A stretch of DNA of 57,975 nt, taken from positions 1 to 57,975 of the forward strand of contig DALYDX010000003.1 in the NCBI GenBank assembly GCA_031972835.1. Reading direction: 5' to 3'. Below are positions 1 through 7,939 of the stretch, piece by piece. Within the stretch, counting starts at the first letter, position 1; every line of letters starts with the position of its first letter. The translations under genes were made by a program, and so were the position numbers. Source of the stretch: CAZLWF01 sp031972835 (GTDB lineage: Bacteria; Patescibacteriota; Minisyncoccia; Phycocordibacterales; UBA9973). The notes under the pieces were generated by a model. It was given only the letters and a program-made list of their open reading frames with translations, was not told the origin of the DNA and searched no databases.

Positions 1-1364
1 TCTGCACCACTAGTCCACTTTGCTTCCGCATTATCAATAGGAGCAGGTACCCCCAACATATCCTCTATTTTTTCTTGATGTGCACCTTCTGTACTAGCTA
101 AATTCGTATCGTCTTCTTTTTTAAATTCTTCTCCATCACCAAGAGAACCCGTATCTAACATTCCTAAAATCTTACTTTCATTTGGAATCTCCAAATCTTC
201 TATGGATTTTTGACCAACTTCAATCTCGCTCTGTATCGCATCTATTTTTTGATAGAATCCAATATTTTTTTCACGATTTGCTTCCACTCCATCACTCGCT
301 TTCACAAAAGCAACAAATAAATCTTTGTTTGCAAAATCTTGACCTGCTCCTTCTGGGCTACTTACCAAACTTACGAGCTGACCGAACAATTCCTCGTTCA
401 TACTTCCACTACTCCATATGTCTGTTTCTACTTGAACCATCTCTAACTCGAGCTCTACTTCAGCATTTTTAATCTCCAAACCTTCCGGTCCATACTCCAT
501 CTCATCTTTTTGTAATCTTAGTATTTCTATTTTTGTTCTTGCAAGTAAATTACTCGCTTCTTTTTCCAAATCAATTTCTTTCTTTTCCTCTTGAGATTCA
601 GATTGAACTGAGATAGATCCTTCAATATTTATCGAACTAGAACCATTTATTGAAATCGAACCTCCCACACTAAAACCACCTGAATTTTTTGGTTTTTTAA
701 GTCCTTCTAATTTCTTTCGTTTTTCTTGTAAAACCAGAGAGGCCTGTTCGAATTGCTTGAAACCTGGAGACTCCCTCATCATCCCCACACGTAGAGACAA
801 CTCATTTTTTATTCTTATAGATTCGGATATTTGAGCCAGTAATCCTTCCGAAACTTTTTTATCTTCTTCCTCAGGATTTTCTTTGGAATCATCACTTGCT
901 CCCTCTAGAGAATCAGATTTATTTTCACCGACAACTTCTGCTGGAGAATTTCCAAGAATAGCATCCTCTTCTGGAGAATATATATTTAAAGAATTTTCAG
1001 TAGGTGCACTTTGCCCCAAATCAAGTTCATTTTTCTGCTTCTCCAATAAAGCTTGTTCTTGTGTGAGTTTTATTATTTTAGCTCTATCTGGAGCAACACT
1101 TGGTGGGTCCTCATCGGTTGGGAGAAGTCCCATGCTCACTCTTACTTCATTCAATTTTAATTTAGTATCTTGGATTGACGCTATAGTAGAACCGAGTTTC
1201 TCCTGTATAGCAGTAACATCCCCGCTCATTTTTCTGATTTTTTCTTCTAGTGAGATTTCTGGTTGTTCGGCAACAGGCACCTCCATACTAGGATTTATAT
1301 TTGTCTCTTGTACTGGCAATTGCTCCAAATTGACACCAGATTCTATGCTAACTTTTTCATTCAT
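1..1364 (-). CDS. Partial acidic coiled-coil protein, unknown function
   Basis: One reverse-strand frame stays open from the ATG at 1364-1362 to the window edge (454 codons), so the C-terminus is missing. The protein is rich in Glu, Lys, Gln and Ser, with heptad-like stretches that suggest coiled coil. Near the middle there is a short Gly/Ser/Ile low-complexity segment. I see no signal peptide, membrane helix or catalytic motif, so it is probably cytoplasmic. No family is recognised. It is a real gene because the frame is long and open while the opposite-strand frames over it are fragmentary and low-complexity. Confidence 0.8.
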   Translation of the reverse strand, partial: MNEKVSIESGVNLEQLPVQETNINPSMEVPVAEQPEISLEEKIRKMSGDVTAIQEKLGSTIASIQDTKLKLNEVRVSMGLLPTDEDPPSVAPDRAKIIKLTQEQALLEKQKNELDLGQSAPTENSLNIYSPEEDAILGNSPAEVVGENKSDSLEGASDDSKENPEEEDKKVSEGLLAQISESIRIKNELSLRVGMMRESPGFKQFEQASLVLQEKRKKLEGLKKPKNSGGFSVGGSISINGSSSINIEGSISVQSESQEEKKEIDLEKEASNLLARTKIEILRLQKDEMEYGPEGLEIKNAEVELELEMVQVETDIWSSGSMNEELFGQLVSLVSSPEGAGQDFANKDLFVAFVKASDGVEANREKNIGFYQKIDAIQSEIEVGQKSIEDLEIPNESKILGMLDTGSLGDGEEFKKEDDTNLASTEGAHQEKIEDMLGVPAPIDNAEAKWTSGA

Positions 1365-1400
1365 AGAAAAAGTATATCACAACGTTGTTAGGGTTTCGAA

Positions 1401-2009
1401 CTAATCAAGAAGGTTATCAAGCTCGTAAAATGAAATTACTTTCGCCCAATTCTTAAGATTTGATACATTGCTTAAGATAAAATCCTTTTGTTCCATGTCA
1501 GCGTGTGCTGTATCGGTCGCTTCTTTTAAAACAAAAACTTTATACGCGCGCCAATCAAGCTCTTGTGCAGTAGCGAATACACAACAATCGAGAGTAAGCC
1601 CAAATAGAATAATTTGTGTTTCTTCTGGAGAACCCACGTTTTCCAAAAGCCATTTTGTAAAAGTTTCGGGATCTTCAAAAGGTATATCTGGGATAGAATC
1701 TTTATCCCCACGACTTTTTCTTATCCAAATTGGAGAATTTTTTGATTTTATCCATTGATCTCCTTTTCGAACATCTTCTGCTAAATCTGATTCATAACCC
1801 ACAGTCCCCGGATAACATCCGTCACCGGAATCTCCTGGTCGTGGCTGGCGATAATCTGAAACAATTTCTGCTACTTTTATATTTTTATTTCGAAAATATG
1901 GAACTAATGTTTCTTTTATAAATGAAATACTCTGACCAGGATTAAACCACTTCCCCTCTGGTCGAGTGAATTCTTTTTGAAAATCTATGCAGATAAATGT
2001 AGTTTTCAT
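1401..2009 (-). CDS. Isochorismatase-family cysteine hydrolase (nicotinamidase-like)
   Basis: The 202-aa length and motifs fit the isochorismatase/nicotinamidase fold. An N-terminal beta strand ends in IDFQKEF, whose Asp is the family catalytic acid. A late GLTLDCCVFATA segment carries the nucleophile Cys, and a VLKEATDTAH-like strand follows. Family members hydrolyse amides such as nicotinamide or isochorismate-type substrates; the substrate cannot be told here. The start codon lies only about 13 nt after the structured RNA element that trails tRNA-His, so the two may share a transcript. Family call firm, substrate unknown. Confidence 0.85.
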   Translation of the reverse strand: MKTTFICIDFQKEFTRPEGKWFNPGQSISFIKETLVPYFRNKNIKVAEIVSDYRQPRPGDSGDGCYPGTVGYESDLAEDVRKGDQWIKSKNSPIWIRKSRGDKDSIPDIPFEDPETFTKWLLENVGSPEETQIILFGLTLDCCVFATAQELDWRAYKVFVLKEATDTAHADMEQKDFILSNVSNLKNWAKVISFYELDNLLD

Positions 2010-2022
2010 TGGATGGTATTAT

Positions 2023-2264
2023 CGAGAATCTTTACTTACAGGAACATTATACCTTTTGTATTTTATAGGAGCAAAACTGCTCAAATGGTCTCTTGGGAAT
2101 CGGCCACAGATAATTCACTCGTCGTCACTCGTGAATTTCCGCGACCCCGACTCGGCGACAAGCACTCGCTTCGCTCGTCTTGTATACCGCCTCCGTCTTT
2201 CGATTCCCGATGGCCATACCAAAAATATACGCCATAAGCGCTCCGCGTTTATTCTATTATTTTT
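2023..2264 (-). ncRNA. tRNA-trailing structured RNA element, His copy (core plus domain II)
   Basis: On the minus strand directly after tRNA-His comes a hairpin (CCAAAAATA pairing with TATTTTTGG). Then comes the core at 2199-2102: AGACGGA, a GGCG...CGCC hairpin, GAGTC, and a long hairpin starting GGTCGCGGA and closing TCTGTGGCC with one bulged A and a 12-nt GAGTGACGACGA loop. GGGAATCG before the core can pair with CGATTCCC after it. At 2054-2023 a second conserved block (GGTATAATGTTCCTG...GATTC) is shared with the Lys and Pro copies. It ends about 13 nt before the hydrolase start codon. Confidence 0.75.
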
Positions 2265-2265
2265 G

Positions 2266-2338
2266 GGAGGCTATCGGGAATCGAACCCGAATCGAAGGTT
2301 CCACAAACCTCAGTGTTAACCGTTACACCATAGCCTCC
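2266..2338 (-). tRNA. tRNA-His (GTG)
   Basis: The reverse strand folds as a cloverleaf with acceptor GAGGCTA/TAGCCTC, anticodon loop TTGTGGA (anticodon GTG) and T-arm GGTTCGATTCC. An extra G at -1 faces C73, the usual identity feature of tRNA-His. CCA is not encoded in full, so it needs the CCA-adding enzyme found in this window. Confidence 0.95.
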
Positions 2339-2389
2339 ATAAACACCTGGTGATTAAACCATATTTATACTTATTTTTCAAGCTAAAAT

Positions 2390-2941
2390 CTATTTATAGG
2401 ACGGATTGACCTCTTCTATCTTAGACTGGTGGTTTGCTAGACGAGCCAAAGCGTAAAACAAACTAGAAAGTCTATTTATATATGCACAAGTATTTGGGCT
2501 CACGGAAATAGAATTTTCCTTTGCTCGCAGGATTGCGCGCTCAGCTCGTCTGGTGATAGTGCGCGCAATATCAGATAGTGCTGCAAGCTCTGTCCCACCA
2601 GATATAAAAAATGTCTTTATTGGTGGCAATATATTTTCAATATCGGCAATAACTTCCTCGCAATTTTTTAGCTTTTCTTCCCCAATGCTCATATCTGATC
2701 CTGCAAGTTCGGCTTGAATAATAAACAAATTTTCTTGCACTTCATGTATTAGATTTCCCACAGAAACATTTTCATTCGTTGAAAAATCTATGCATTTAAC
2801 TTTCAATAGTCCCAAAAAAGAATTCAGCTCATCTATAGTTCCAAGTGCTTCAAAAACCAAGTGAGTCTTGGAAAGCCTCTCTCCGCTTGGGGTTGTGAAA
2901 AGTTTACTTGTCCCATTGTCACCTTTGCCAGTATAGAGCAT
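2390..2941 (-). CDS. PduO-type cob(I)alamin adenosyltransferase
   Basis: Transfers adenosyl from ATP to cob(I)alamin to make coenzyme B12. The 183 residues are the usual family length. The N-terminus shows the ATP-binding YTGKGDNGTS loop, followed by EALGTIDELNSFLG and, in the second half, ITRRAERAILRA and a late NRLSSLFYALAR helix, all typical of PduO/MMAB enzymes. The ATG shares one base with the stop of the upstream VKOR-fusion gene (TAATG), so the two are translationally coupled. No B12 synthesis gene is in this window, so salvage is the likely context (inference). Confidence 0.92.
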   Translation of the reverse strand: MLYTGKGDNGTSKLFTTPSGERLSKTHLVFEALGTIDELNSFLGLLKVKCIDFSTNENVSVGNLIHEVQENLFIIQAELAGSDMSIGEEKLKNCEEVIADIENILPPIKTFFISGGTELAALSDIARTITRRAERAILRAKENSISVSPNTCAYINRLSSLFYALARLANHQSKIEEVNPSYK

Positions 2942-3942
2942 TAGACTGTTGTATTATTCTTTTTAATAAAAAAGTGTTCAAATATCTGACTGCAGATTAC
3001 CGCACCAAGTAACAGTAGTACATATCCCAAGAACAAATCTAAAAATTCTACTTTTATTCTACGTAATGCTCCGAGCACAAAAACAAAGTACCAACTACTT
3101 ATAGATATAGCTCCAAGTGCAAAAGATAGTTTGCGTAGTACGTGTAGCTCACCTGGTCTATGTGGATGTGGCTCATTGAAAGATATATGTACAAGTCGAG
3201 GTTGTATCAAAACATTTAGGAAAAATCCATTTACTATGAGCACCGCGACTCCAATTATCTTTACAAGAAATTTTGATGAATCATTCAAAAAATTACTTTC
3301 TGGTAAATACAAACCTAATCCACTAACCACAAGTAAACCCAATGCAAACCAGATCACATGTGACAGTGTTTTCATTATGTCAGCTTCTGGCTCGGTGATT
3401 TTATAATTGCGTAGAAATTTAAAGAAAAATATATCAGTTATAGTTGCCGCTCCTACGCCGAGTGCCATGCCGAGCAGGTGCAATACTACAAGCAATTTCT
3501 TGTACGCTACGAGCACTGGTATGAGAGACATTGGTAGGGTTATAAATGTAATCAAGAAAATCAGCACACAAAGTATTGCCGAAAAAATACACCATGTACA
3601 CCACTGGCGCAACACAAATGCTTGGATTGATATCAGGTACGCAGAAAATAGAAATGCAGTAAAAGACACAACTAGAGAGACCAATAAAAACTCTGGACTC
3701 GGAGTATGCGATAGAGCTAAAAATACACCATGCACGATAGCTACGAACGCATAGTAAGCCATCCCAAGTTTCTCGACAGGAATACCCATAAAACGTGAAT
3801 AGTCGCTGTGTACCACTGATTCACAACTTGTACGTAGAGGGCAAACTAAAGGTTGTTTTGTATGCTTCTTTGTATAAATATAAAAAGCTAAGACAAAGCC
3901 AGTGAAACCGATAAACACCAAAATTAGATCAGAAATATTCAT
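2941..3942 (-). CDS. VKOR-domain membrane protein fused to a multi-helix C-terminal domain
   Basis: The 333-aa protein is almost entirely transmembrane. Residues 1-140 are a vitamin K epoxide reductase-like domain: the loop cysteines C34 and C40, a VVHSDYSRFMGIPVEKLGMAYY segment with the family Ser/Tyr pattern, and the redox CTWC centre at C115-C118. VKOR homologues reoxidise periplasmic disulfide donors using quinones. Residues ~145-333 form about five more helices with several His residues (for example in VVLHLLGMALG); I do not recognise this part. It sits in a run with the adenosyltransferase and pterin dehydratase genes. No fused thioredoxin domain is present. Confidence 0.85.
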   Translation of the reverse strand: MNISDLILVFIGFTGFVLAFYIYTKKHTKQPLVCPLRTSCESVVHSDYSRFMGIPVEKLGMAYYAFVAIVHGVFLALSHTPSPEFLLVSLVVSFTAFLFSAYLISIQAFVLRQWCTWCIFSAILCVLIFLITFITLPMSLIPVLVAYKKLLVVLHLLGMALGVGAATITDIFFFKFLRNYKITEPEADIMKTLSHVIWFALGLLVVSGLGLYLPESNFLNDSSKFLVKIIGVAVLIVNGFFLNVLIQPRLVHISFNEPHPHRPGELHVLRKLSFALGAISISSWYFVFVLGALRRIKVEFLDLFLGYVLLLLGAVICSQIFEHFFIKKNNTTV

Positions 3943-3945
3943 AGA

Positions 3946-4293
3946 TTAAATTTTCCCAAAATTAGCTATCCCGTCGATTCTAGACGCAACAATAAAATCA
4001 TTCTCAGACAATCCACCGATCGAGTGCGTGGATAGTTCAACTGTTAGATTTTTATATCCAAAAAGCACCAAGTCTGGATGATGCCCCTCTTCTTCGGCGA
4101 TGTCAGCAATCTTGTTTATCATGTCTACAGCTTCGACAAAATTTGTAAGTTCAAAGGTTCTCGATATCTTGTGCCCACTTTCATCTATTTCCCAAACAGG
4201 TATTTCTGCCAATAATTTTTTGGCTTCAGTTTTTGTAAGTGGTTTCATATCCTTGTCTTCACAAGGCACACAATGTTTTTTGATTAAATTCAT
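3946..4293 (-). CDS. 4a-hydroxytetrahydrobiopterin dehydratase (PCD/DCoH family)
   Basis: The 115-aa protein carries the family core: WEIDESGHKISRTFEL strand, a helix, then IAEEEGHHPDLVLFGYKNLTVEL with the paired active-site histidines, and a C-terminal SENDFIVASRID helix. The enzyme dehydrates 4a-hydroxy-tetrahydropterin; in bacteria without phenylalanine hydroxylase the true role is often unclear. The N-terminal CVPCEDKDMKPLT segment is also typical. It lies 3 bp upstream of the VKOR-fusion gene in the same orientation, so the three genes 4293-2390 form an operon. Confidence 0.93.
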   Translation of the reverse strand: MNLIKKHCVPCEDKDMKPLTKTEAKKLLAEIPVWEIDESGHKISRTFELTNFVEAVDMINKIADIAEEEGHHPDLVLFGYKNLTVELSTHSIGGLSENDFIVASRIDGIANFGKI

Positions 4294-4361
4294 ATTTCGA
4301 TTATATCAGAAAATTATTTTACCCCCATATTTGTATATATTCTTTCTATCTTTGACAAAAA

Positions 4362-4391
4362 AGATCAATATGATATAATGTTTGCAGTAAA
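4362..4391 (+). promoter_or_regulatory. Promoter candidate for the 4415 gene
   Basis: A TTGACA box followed after about 16 nt by TATAAT lies roughly 35 nt before the ATG at 4415. Both hexamers match the sigma-70 consensus. Confidence 0.6.
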
Positions 4392-4414
4392 AAGTTCACC
4401 TAAACTAGACTATT

Positions 4415-4930
4415 ATGAAGATTTTGTTAGTTGTTTTATTGGGATTCACTTCCCTTGTGGTTGATGCTCAGAACACACAACCTTGGACACTGTCGTATTC
4501 AACAACGTCTGAACTCGAAAAGATTTTTTCACTCGGACCAAAAGACAGTATACCCGACACAATGTTTACCGATAAAAAAAACATCATAATATATGATGTT
4601 GCAGAGAAAACAATAAACTTTCTAACCAATAGCGGAACCGTTATGGAAACAAACCTTGAAGGTGAAATATTATATGCCTCAAGAGAAGGGTTCGTGTATT
4701 ACTTCAAAGACGATTTAGAGAAAGCTACTGATGGAAAAAAAATCCTCAGTACTGAAGAAATANNNNNNNNNNNNNNNNNNNNNNNNNNNNNNNNNNNNNN
4801 NNNNNNNNNNNNNNNNNNNNNNNNNNNNNNNNNNNNNNNNNNNNNNNNNNNNNNNNNNNNNNACTTTTATAGAATTAAATTGTGGATTTTTAAAAAAGCT
4901 CATAAATCTATGTGTTTAAAAAATAAATAA
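4415..4930 (+). CDS. Secreted protein of unknown function, interrupted by an assembly gap
   Basis: The first 20 residues form a lipophilic signal peptide ending VVDAQ, a cleavage style common in Bacteroidetes. The following ~96 visible residues are a soluble domain without a recognised motif. From 4763 the frame enters a 100-N gap of unknown true length, so the joined 171-residue frame and the C-terminal 22 residues after the gap are not reliable. The gene is real at its 5' end: good promoter, clear signal peptide, open frame. Confidence 0.6.
   Translation: MKILLVVLLGFTSLVVDAQNTQPWTLSYSTTSELEKIFSLGPKDSIPDTMFTDKKNIIIYDVAEKTINFLTNSGTVMETNLEGEILYASREGFVYYFKDDLEKATDGKKILSTEEIXXXXXXXXXXXXXXXXXXXXXXXXXXXXXXXXXXFYRIKLWIFKKAHKSMCLKNK
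4763..4862. other. Scaffold gap of 100 N
   Basis: Exactly 100 undetermined bases, the conventional size for a gap of unknown length. It interrupts the secreted-protein gene starting at 4415. Confidence 0.98.
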
Positions 4931-4991
4931 ATCGACTTCTGTTTGTATAGACATAATACTACACAAAAGAAATCTTGCACAAGGAATAAGA

Positions 4992-5016
4992 AAACCCCCG
5001 TTTAAAACGGGGGTTT
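4992..5016 (-). terminator. Bidirectional terminator
   Basis: AAACCCCCGTTT / AAACGGGGGTTT hairpin followed by T-rich sequence on the minus strand. It ends the 5034-5993 gene and can also stop the converging 4415 gene. Confidence 0.8.
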
Positions 5017-5033
5017 GTAAATTAAATTGTTTG

Positions 5034-5993
5034 TTATTGTACAATGACTTTTTGAGTCAGCTTTATGCCAGACTCTTTATCTATTGTGACAACAATGTAT
5101 GTGCCCGGTGTTGAAACCGGAATAATATTTTCGCTACTTTCACCTCTGTATATTTCTTGTCCGGAAATATTGTAAATAAATACGTCGGAGAGGTCAGGAG
5201 AAAAAATTTTTATACCCTTCTGAATTGCAGGTGATGATATTACCTTCATCTCTCCACCTACAAATTCATCACAAGTAACAATGAAATTAACTTTGACTGT
5301 ATCCCGTGCAGGAGGACCACTTACAATCTTCCAACCGATAACTGTAGCTACATAATTACCCGGTTCATTTATGATTGCAGAAGTCTCATATGCATTTCCA
5401 TTTGTAATTGCACACTTACTCCATACAACACCTGTTCCTATTTTTTTAATCTCCATATATATATTGGAGTTATCGTTTAGCCCATGATCCTCCTCGATAA
5501 AATCTATATTGGCATTACAATCATCAATGGCAACTTCTATATATGGCTCAGGACTAAAATATCCATAACCACCCAATGTCATTCCCATATAAAATGTATC
5601 AATATTCCCAGTAGATAGATTTTTTTCATACATGATTAATAAAAATAAATCCCATGTATCGTAATCATCTCCATTTAAAAACGCTGTCATGGCAGCAGTC
5701 TCACGCCAGGCATATACTGAAATGTATGCTGTGTCGTTTTGAACAAATGTCATCTTTGTTGATGGATATGTGATTTCCGGACCGTATTCCCATGAATCAG
5801 TCTCATCTGACCAATTAGCCAGATTGAATGTACACCAGATTTTTTTGTTTCCACCGGAAACATCTACAGGCTTTTGTAACACAGCATCGGACAAATTTAC
5901 ATCATCCTCATACCATACTAAGTCTGCCTGCGCAAAAAGGTTTGTAGACAAAAACAGCATAAAAGCTGCAAGAATAGACAACATTTTTCTCAT
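5034..5993 (-). CDS. Secreted protein with type IX secretion (Por) sorting-domain tail
   Basis: 319 aa. Residues 1-21 are a signal peptide (hydrophobic core, cleavage after LFAQ). The middle is a beta-rich domain I cannot name, with three to four Cys and many Asp/Tyr/Trp. The last ~75 residues (FSPDLSDVFIYNISGQEIYRG ... STPGTYIVV ... KLTQKVIVQ) fit the T9SS type A sorting domain, which directs outer-membrane export and cell-surface attachment in Bacteroidetes. No T9SS machinery gene is in this window. It shares a promoter with the next gene in layout and sequence. The neighbours are Patescibacteria-like, so transfer or co-option is likely (inference). Confidence 0.8.
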   Translation of the reverse strand: MRKMLSILAAFMLFLSTNLFAQADLVWYEDDVNLSDAVLQKPVDVSGGNKKIWCTFNLANWSDETDSWEYGPEITYPSTKMTFVQNDTAYISVYAWRETAAMTAFLNGDDYDTWDLFLLIMYEKNLSTGNIDTFYMGMTLGGYGYFSPEPYIEVAIDDCNANIDFIEEDHGLNDNSNIYMEIKKIGTGVVWSKCAITNGNAYETSAIINEPGNYVATVIGWKIVSGPPARDTVKVNFIVTCDEFVGGEMKVISSPAIQKGIKIFSPDLSDVFIYNISGQEIYRGESSENIIPVSTPGTYIVVTIDKESGIKLTQKVIVQ

Positions 5994-6039
5994 AATCGAT
6001 TTTATTTTTTTAGAAATGAACTAAATTTATTATGTCTGT

Positions 6040-6068
6040 ATAATACCACATTTTATATAAAAAAGCAA
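6040..6068 (-). promoter_or_regulatory. Promoter of the 5034-5993 gene
   Basis: Minus strand: TTGCTT (6068-6063), 17-nt spacer, TATTAT (6045-6040). The TGTGGTATTATACA block and the following TTAGTTCATTTC leader are repeated in front of the 6120-7406 gene. Confidence 0.7.
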
Positions 6069-6075
6069 GTATAAG

Positions 6076-6104
6076 AAAAGCCCCGATTTTACTCGGGGCT
6101 TTTA
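6076..6104 (-). terminator. Terminator of the 6120-7406 gene
   Basis: AAAAGCCCCG / CGGGGCTTTT stem just past the stop codon, with T-rich sequence on the minus strand. Confidence 0.8.
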
Positions 6105-6119
6105 AATATAATTTAATTT

Positions 6120-7406
6120 TTATTGCTTAATTATCTTCTCTACAATTCTTTCTCCATCCTCTCCTTTGAAGATTACAGTATAAGCTCCGGCAGATAAATG
6201 AATCAGGGATATTTCGGTTACACCAGACTCAATCTGGTATGATTCAATTATTTTTCCAGATAAATCAGTTATACTGACTTTTCCACCTGTTGAATTTTGA
6301 AGGAAGATTTTATTGGGTGTTGGATTAGGGTATACCCGCACAACAGATTCACCTGCTATTCGAGCACCATCTCCTTCGCCAATAAATTCAAATTCGTCAT
6401 TGCAAGCATCTCCATCAAAAGGAAGGACACCGGAAACCTTTCCGGACACTCCATATGAATCCATAGTAAGTACAAAGATTGTTCTCATAGGATCCAAATC
6501 AATACCCGCCATTACGATGGGAGCATAATCAATAATTATCTCCATCTCATTATCTACGTCCATATCATATGAAAATATATAGGTGTAGAAAGCGGTGTCT
6601 CCCGGATTTCCGACTTTCAATATGCCTTCTATCTGGTCAGGTCTATTGCCAGCAGAAACGGAAAACTGTATAGACATAGAACATGTTCCTATCTGTTCAT
6701 AATCTTCGATTTCTATGTCCACTGGTCCTAAACTTTTTGTATTGAAGAATCCTCTATCACTGCATTCAGTGCCGGATAAATTTCTACCACAACTCCAAAC
6801 ATGATATAACTTTTGTGGTTTTAATTTAAACAAATCAGTAGTGAAGTCACCATATGGTTCAAATACTTCTATTGAATAAGAGGTATCTTCTACAATATAT
6901 GGATCTTCACTATAGGTATTGAATGCTTCAATTGACATATAGTCACCAAAGTCTTCAATTTCTCCTGAAATAGCTGCGGCATATGCCATTACATCTTCCA
7001 CATTGATATCTTCTTCCATCTGTGGCTCTTCAAGATCCACTTCGTCAGTTACAACCGTACTGAAATCACACGTGATTGGTTCCGGGTCTCCGGGATTTAA
7101 TAAGCATGCACTGTATTCATATTCCGTTTCAGGAATAAGTCCAGTGATTGGAAATTCAAAATGTGTGCCATTTTGATTCGTTATATTCACGTCAAAATAC
7201 TCATCCAAATCACCCGGATAGCCGTAACTAACACGAAGAGTAATGGTGTCGCCATCCGCTAAACCATCCCCCCCATAAACATGGGGATGTACAATCAGGG
7301 CGTAGGGTGATTGATATTGCAGGCTCAGTATTTCAACAGAAAGTTGAGCCGAAGCACAGAATGGCATTGCGAATGCCAATAACGCGAAAAAGAAACCTTT
7401 TCTCAT
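6120..7406 (-). CDS. Secreted protein with type IX secretion (Por) sorting-domain tail
   Basis: I place the start at 7406 (MRKGFFFALLAF...), because this gives a perfect signal peptide ending CASAQ; the longer frame to 7484 would run through the promoter. About 428 aa: two or three beta-sandwich-like segments with paired Cys, then a classical T9SS type A tail (VRVYPNPTPNKIFL ... ITDLSGKIIESYQ ... LSAGAYTVIFKG ... VEKIIKQ). The PNP motif is diagnostic for that domain family. It would be exported and attached at the surface in a T9SS organism; here the export route is unknown. It pairs with the 5034-5993 gene through a shared promoter type. Confidence 0.85.
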   Translation of the reverse strand: MRKGFFFALLAFAMPFCASAQLSVEILSLQYQSPYALIVHPHVYGGDGLADGDTITLRVSYGYPGDLDEYFDVNITNQNGTHFEFPITGLIPETEYEYSACLLNPGDPEPITCDFSTVVTDEVDLEEPQMEEDINVEDVMAYAAAISGEIEDFGDYMSIEAFNTYSEDPYIVEDTSYSIEVFEPYGDFTTDLFKLKPQKLYHVWSCGRNLSGTECSDRGFFNTKSLGPVDIEIEDYEQIGTCSMSIQFSVSAGNRPDQIEGILKVGNPGDTAFYTYIFSYDMDVDNEMEIIIDYAPIVMAGIDLDPMRTIFVLTMDSYGVSGKVSGVLPFDGDACNDEFEFIGEGDGARIAGESVVRVYPNPTPNKIFLQNSTGGKVSITDLSGKIIESYQIESGVTEISLIHLSAGAYTVIFKGEDGERIVEKIIKQ

Positions 7407-7455
7407 AAGCAATTTTTTTGATTTTTTTTGAAATGAACTAATTTTGTGAACTTGT

Positions 7456-7484
7456 ATAATACCACACTTTGGGTAAAATTGCAA
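7456..7484 (-). promoter_or_regulatory. Promoter of the 6120-7406 gene
   Basis: Minus strand: TTGCAA (7484-7479), 17-nt spacer, TATTAT (7461-7456). The spacer end AGTGTGG and the leader TTAGTTCATTTC match the 5034-5993 promoter; CCCAAGTGTGATAAGAT in front of the 39023-40027 gene is related. Confidence 0.7.
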
Positions 7485-7540
7485 GCATTGTAGTGTTTAA
7501 CGATTAAGCCTAGTTTGTGTGACAAAAAGGATTTTTATAT

Positions 7541-7636
7541 TGTGGTCAGGAATATTTTGTTCGTCGCCACTCACAAAATTTCCCGACCCGGACTCGCGGT
7601 TTCTGTTGCTACAGAAACAACGCTCCGTCTCGCACA
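7541..7636. repeat. 96-nt exact repeat, copy 1
   Basis: Identical base for base to 9212-9307. It covers the core of the tRNA-trailing RNA element after tRNA-Leu. Confidence 0.95.
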
Positions 7637-7678
7637 TATAAACAAAAAAGCCAAACTAATGGCTTTTTTGTTTATATG
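7543..7678 (-). ncRNA. tRNA-trailing structured RNA element, Leu copy
   Basis: After tRNA-Leu on the minus strand: a long hairpin (CACATATAAACAAAAAAGCC with its complement, loop near 7650-7660). Then the core: GAGACGGAGCG, hairpin GTTTCTGT/ACAGAAAC, CGCGAGTCC, and the hairpin GGTCGGGAA ... TTCCTGACC with bulged A and loop GAGTGGCGACGA. No T-run follows the last hairpin, so it does not look like a simple terminator. The core is identical to the Val copy. Confidence 0.8.
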
Positions 7679-7762
7679 TGCGCGGGAGAAGATTTGAACT
7701 TCCAAGCCCTTGCGGGCGCTACCACCTCAAGGTAGTGCGTCTACCAATTTCGCCACCCGCGC
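7679..7762 (-). tRNA. tRNA-Leu (GAG)
   Basis: Reverse strand class II tRNA: acceptor GCGCGGG/CCCGCGC, D-arm GGCGAAATTGGTAGACGC, anticodon GAG in CTTGAGG, long variable arm and T-arm AGTTCAAAT. Discriminator A, no encoded CCA. Its leader TATTGTTTAGGTTATC is shared with tRNA-Val. Confidence 0.95.
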
Positions 7763-7790
7763 AGATAACCTAAACAATATAAATAAACTA

Positions 7791-7860
7791 CTCGCATGGC
7801 GAATTGCACTACCTCGATAGTGCGTTCATACTTCCCTTGAATTTCGCCACCCGCGCAGAT
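7791..7860 (-). pseudogene. Truncated tRNA-Leu 5'-half copy with snap-back hairpin
   Basis: On the minus strand, 21 nt (7860-7840) repeat exactly the 5' end and immediate flank of tRNA-Leu (7766-7746). The D-loop is replaced, and GCACTA then reads back through GGTAGTGC and AATTCGCCA. This complements the half-tRNA, so the RNA would fold on itself. The 3' half of the tRNA is absent. It lies about 80 nt upstream of the intact tRNA on the same strand. Confidence 0.75.
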
Positions 7861-7874
7861 ATCTAGAAACCCAC

Positions 7875-7903
7875 TATACAGAAACAAAACTTTTATTTCA
7901 ATA
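7875..7903 (-). promoter_or_regulatory. Promoter in front of the tRNA-Leu half copy
   Basis: Minus strand: TTGAAA, 17-nt spacer, TATAGT, pointing into the truncated tRNA copy and then the intact tRNA-Leu. Coordinates are approximate by a base or two. Confidence 0.6.
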
Positions 7904-7939
7904 GATAAACAAAAAAGACCCGAATGGTCCTTTTGTTTT

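Noticed and set aside
883..1404. 173-codon forward frame
   Set aside because: Antisense to the long open reverse frame 1364-1; Ser/Phe-rich shadow translation.
4300..7500. Contig chimera with a Bacteroidetes genome
   Set aside because: Possible but not supported directly: the scaffold gap at 4763 sits inside the region, yet 4863-9756 is continuous sequence running into tRNA-Leu, rplS and the RNA elements typical of the rest.
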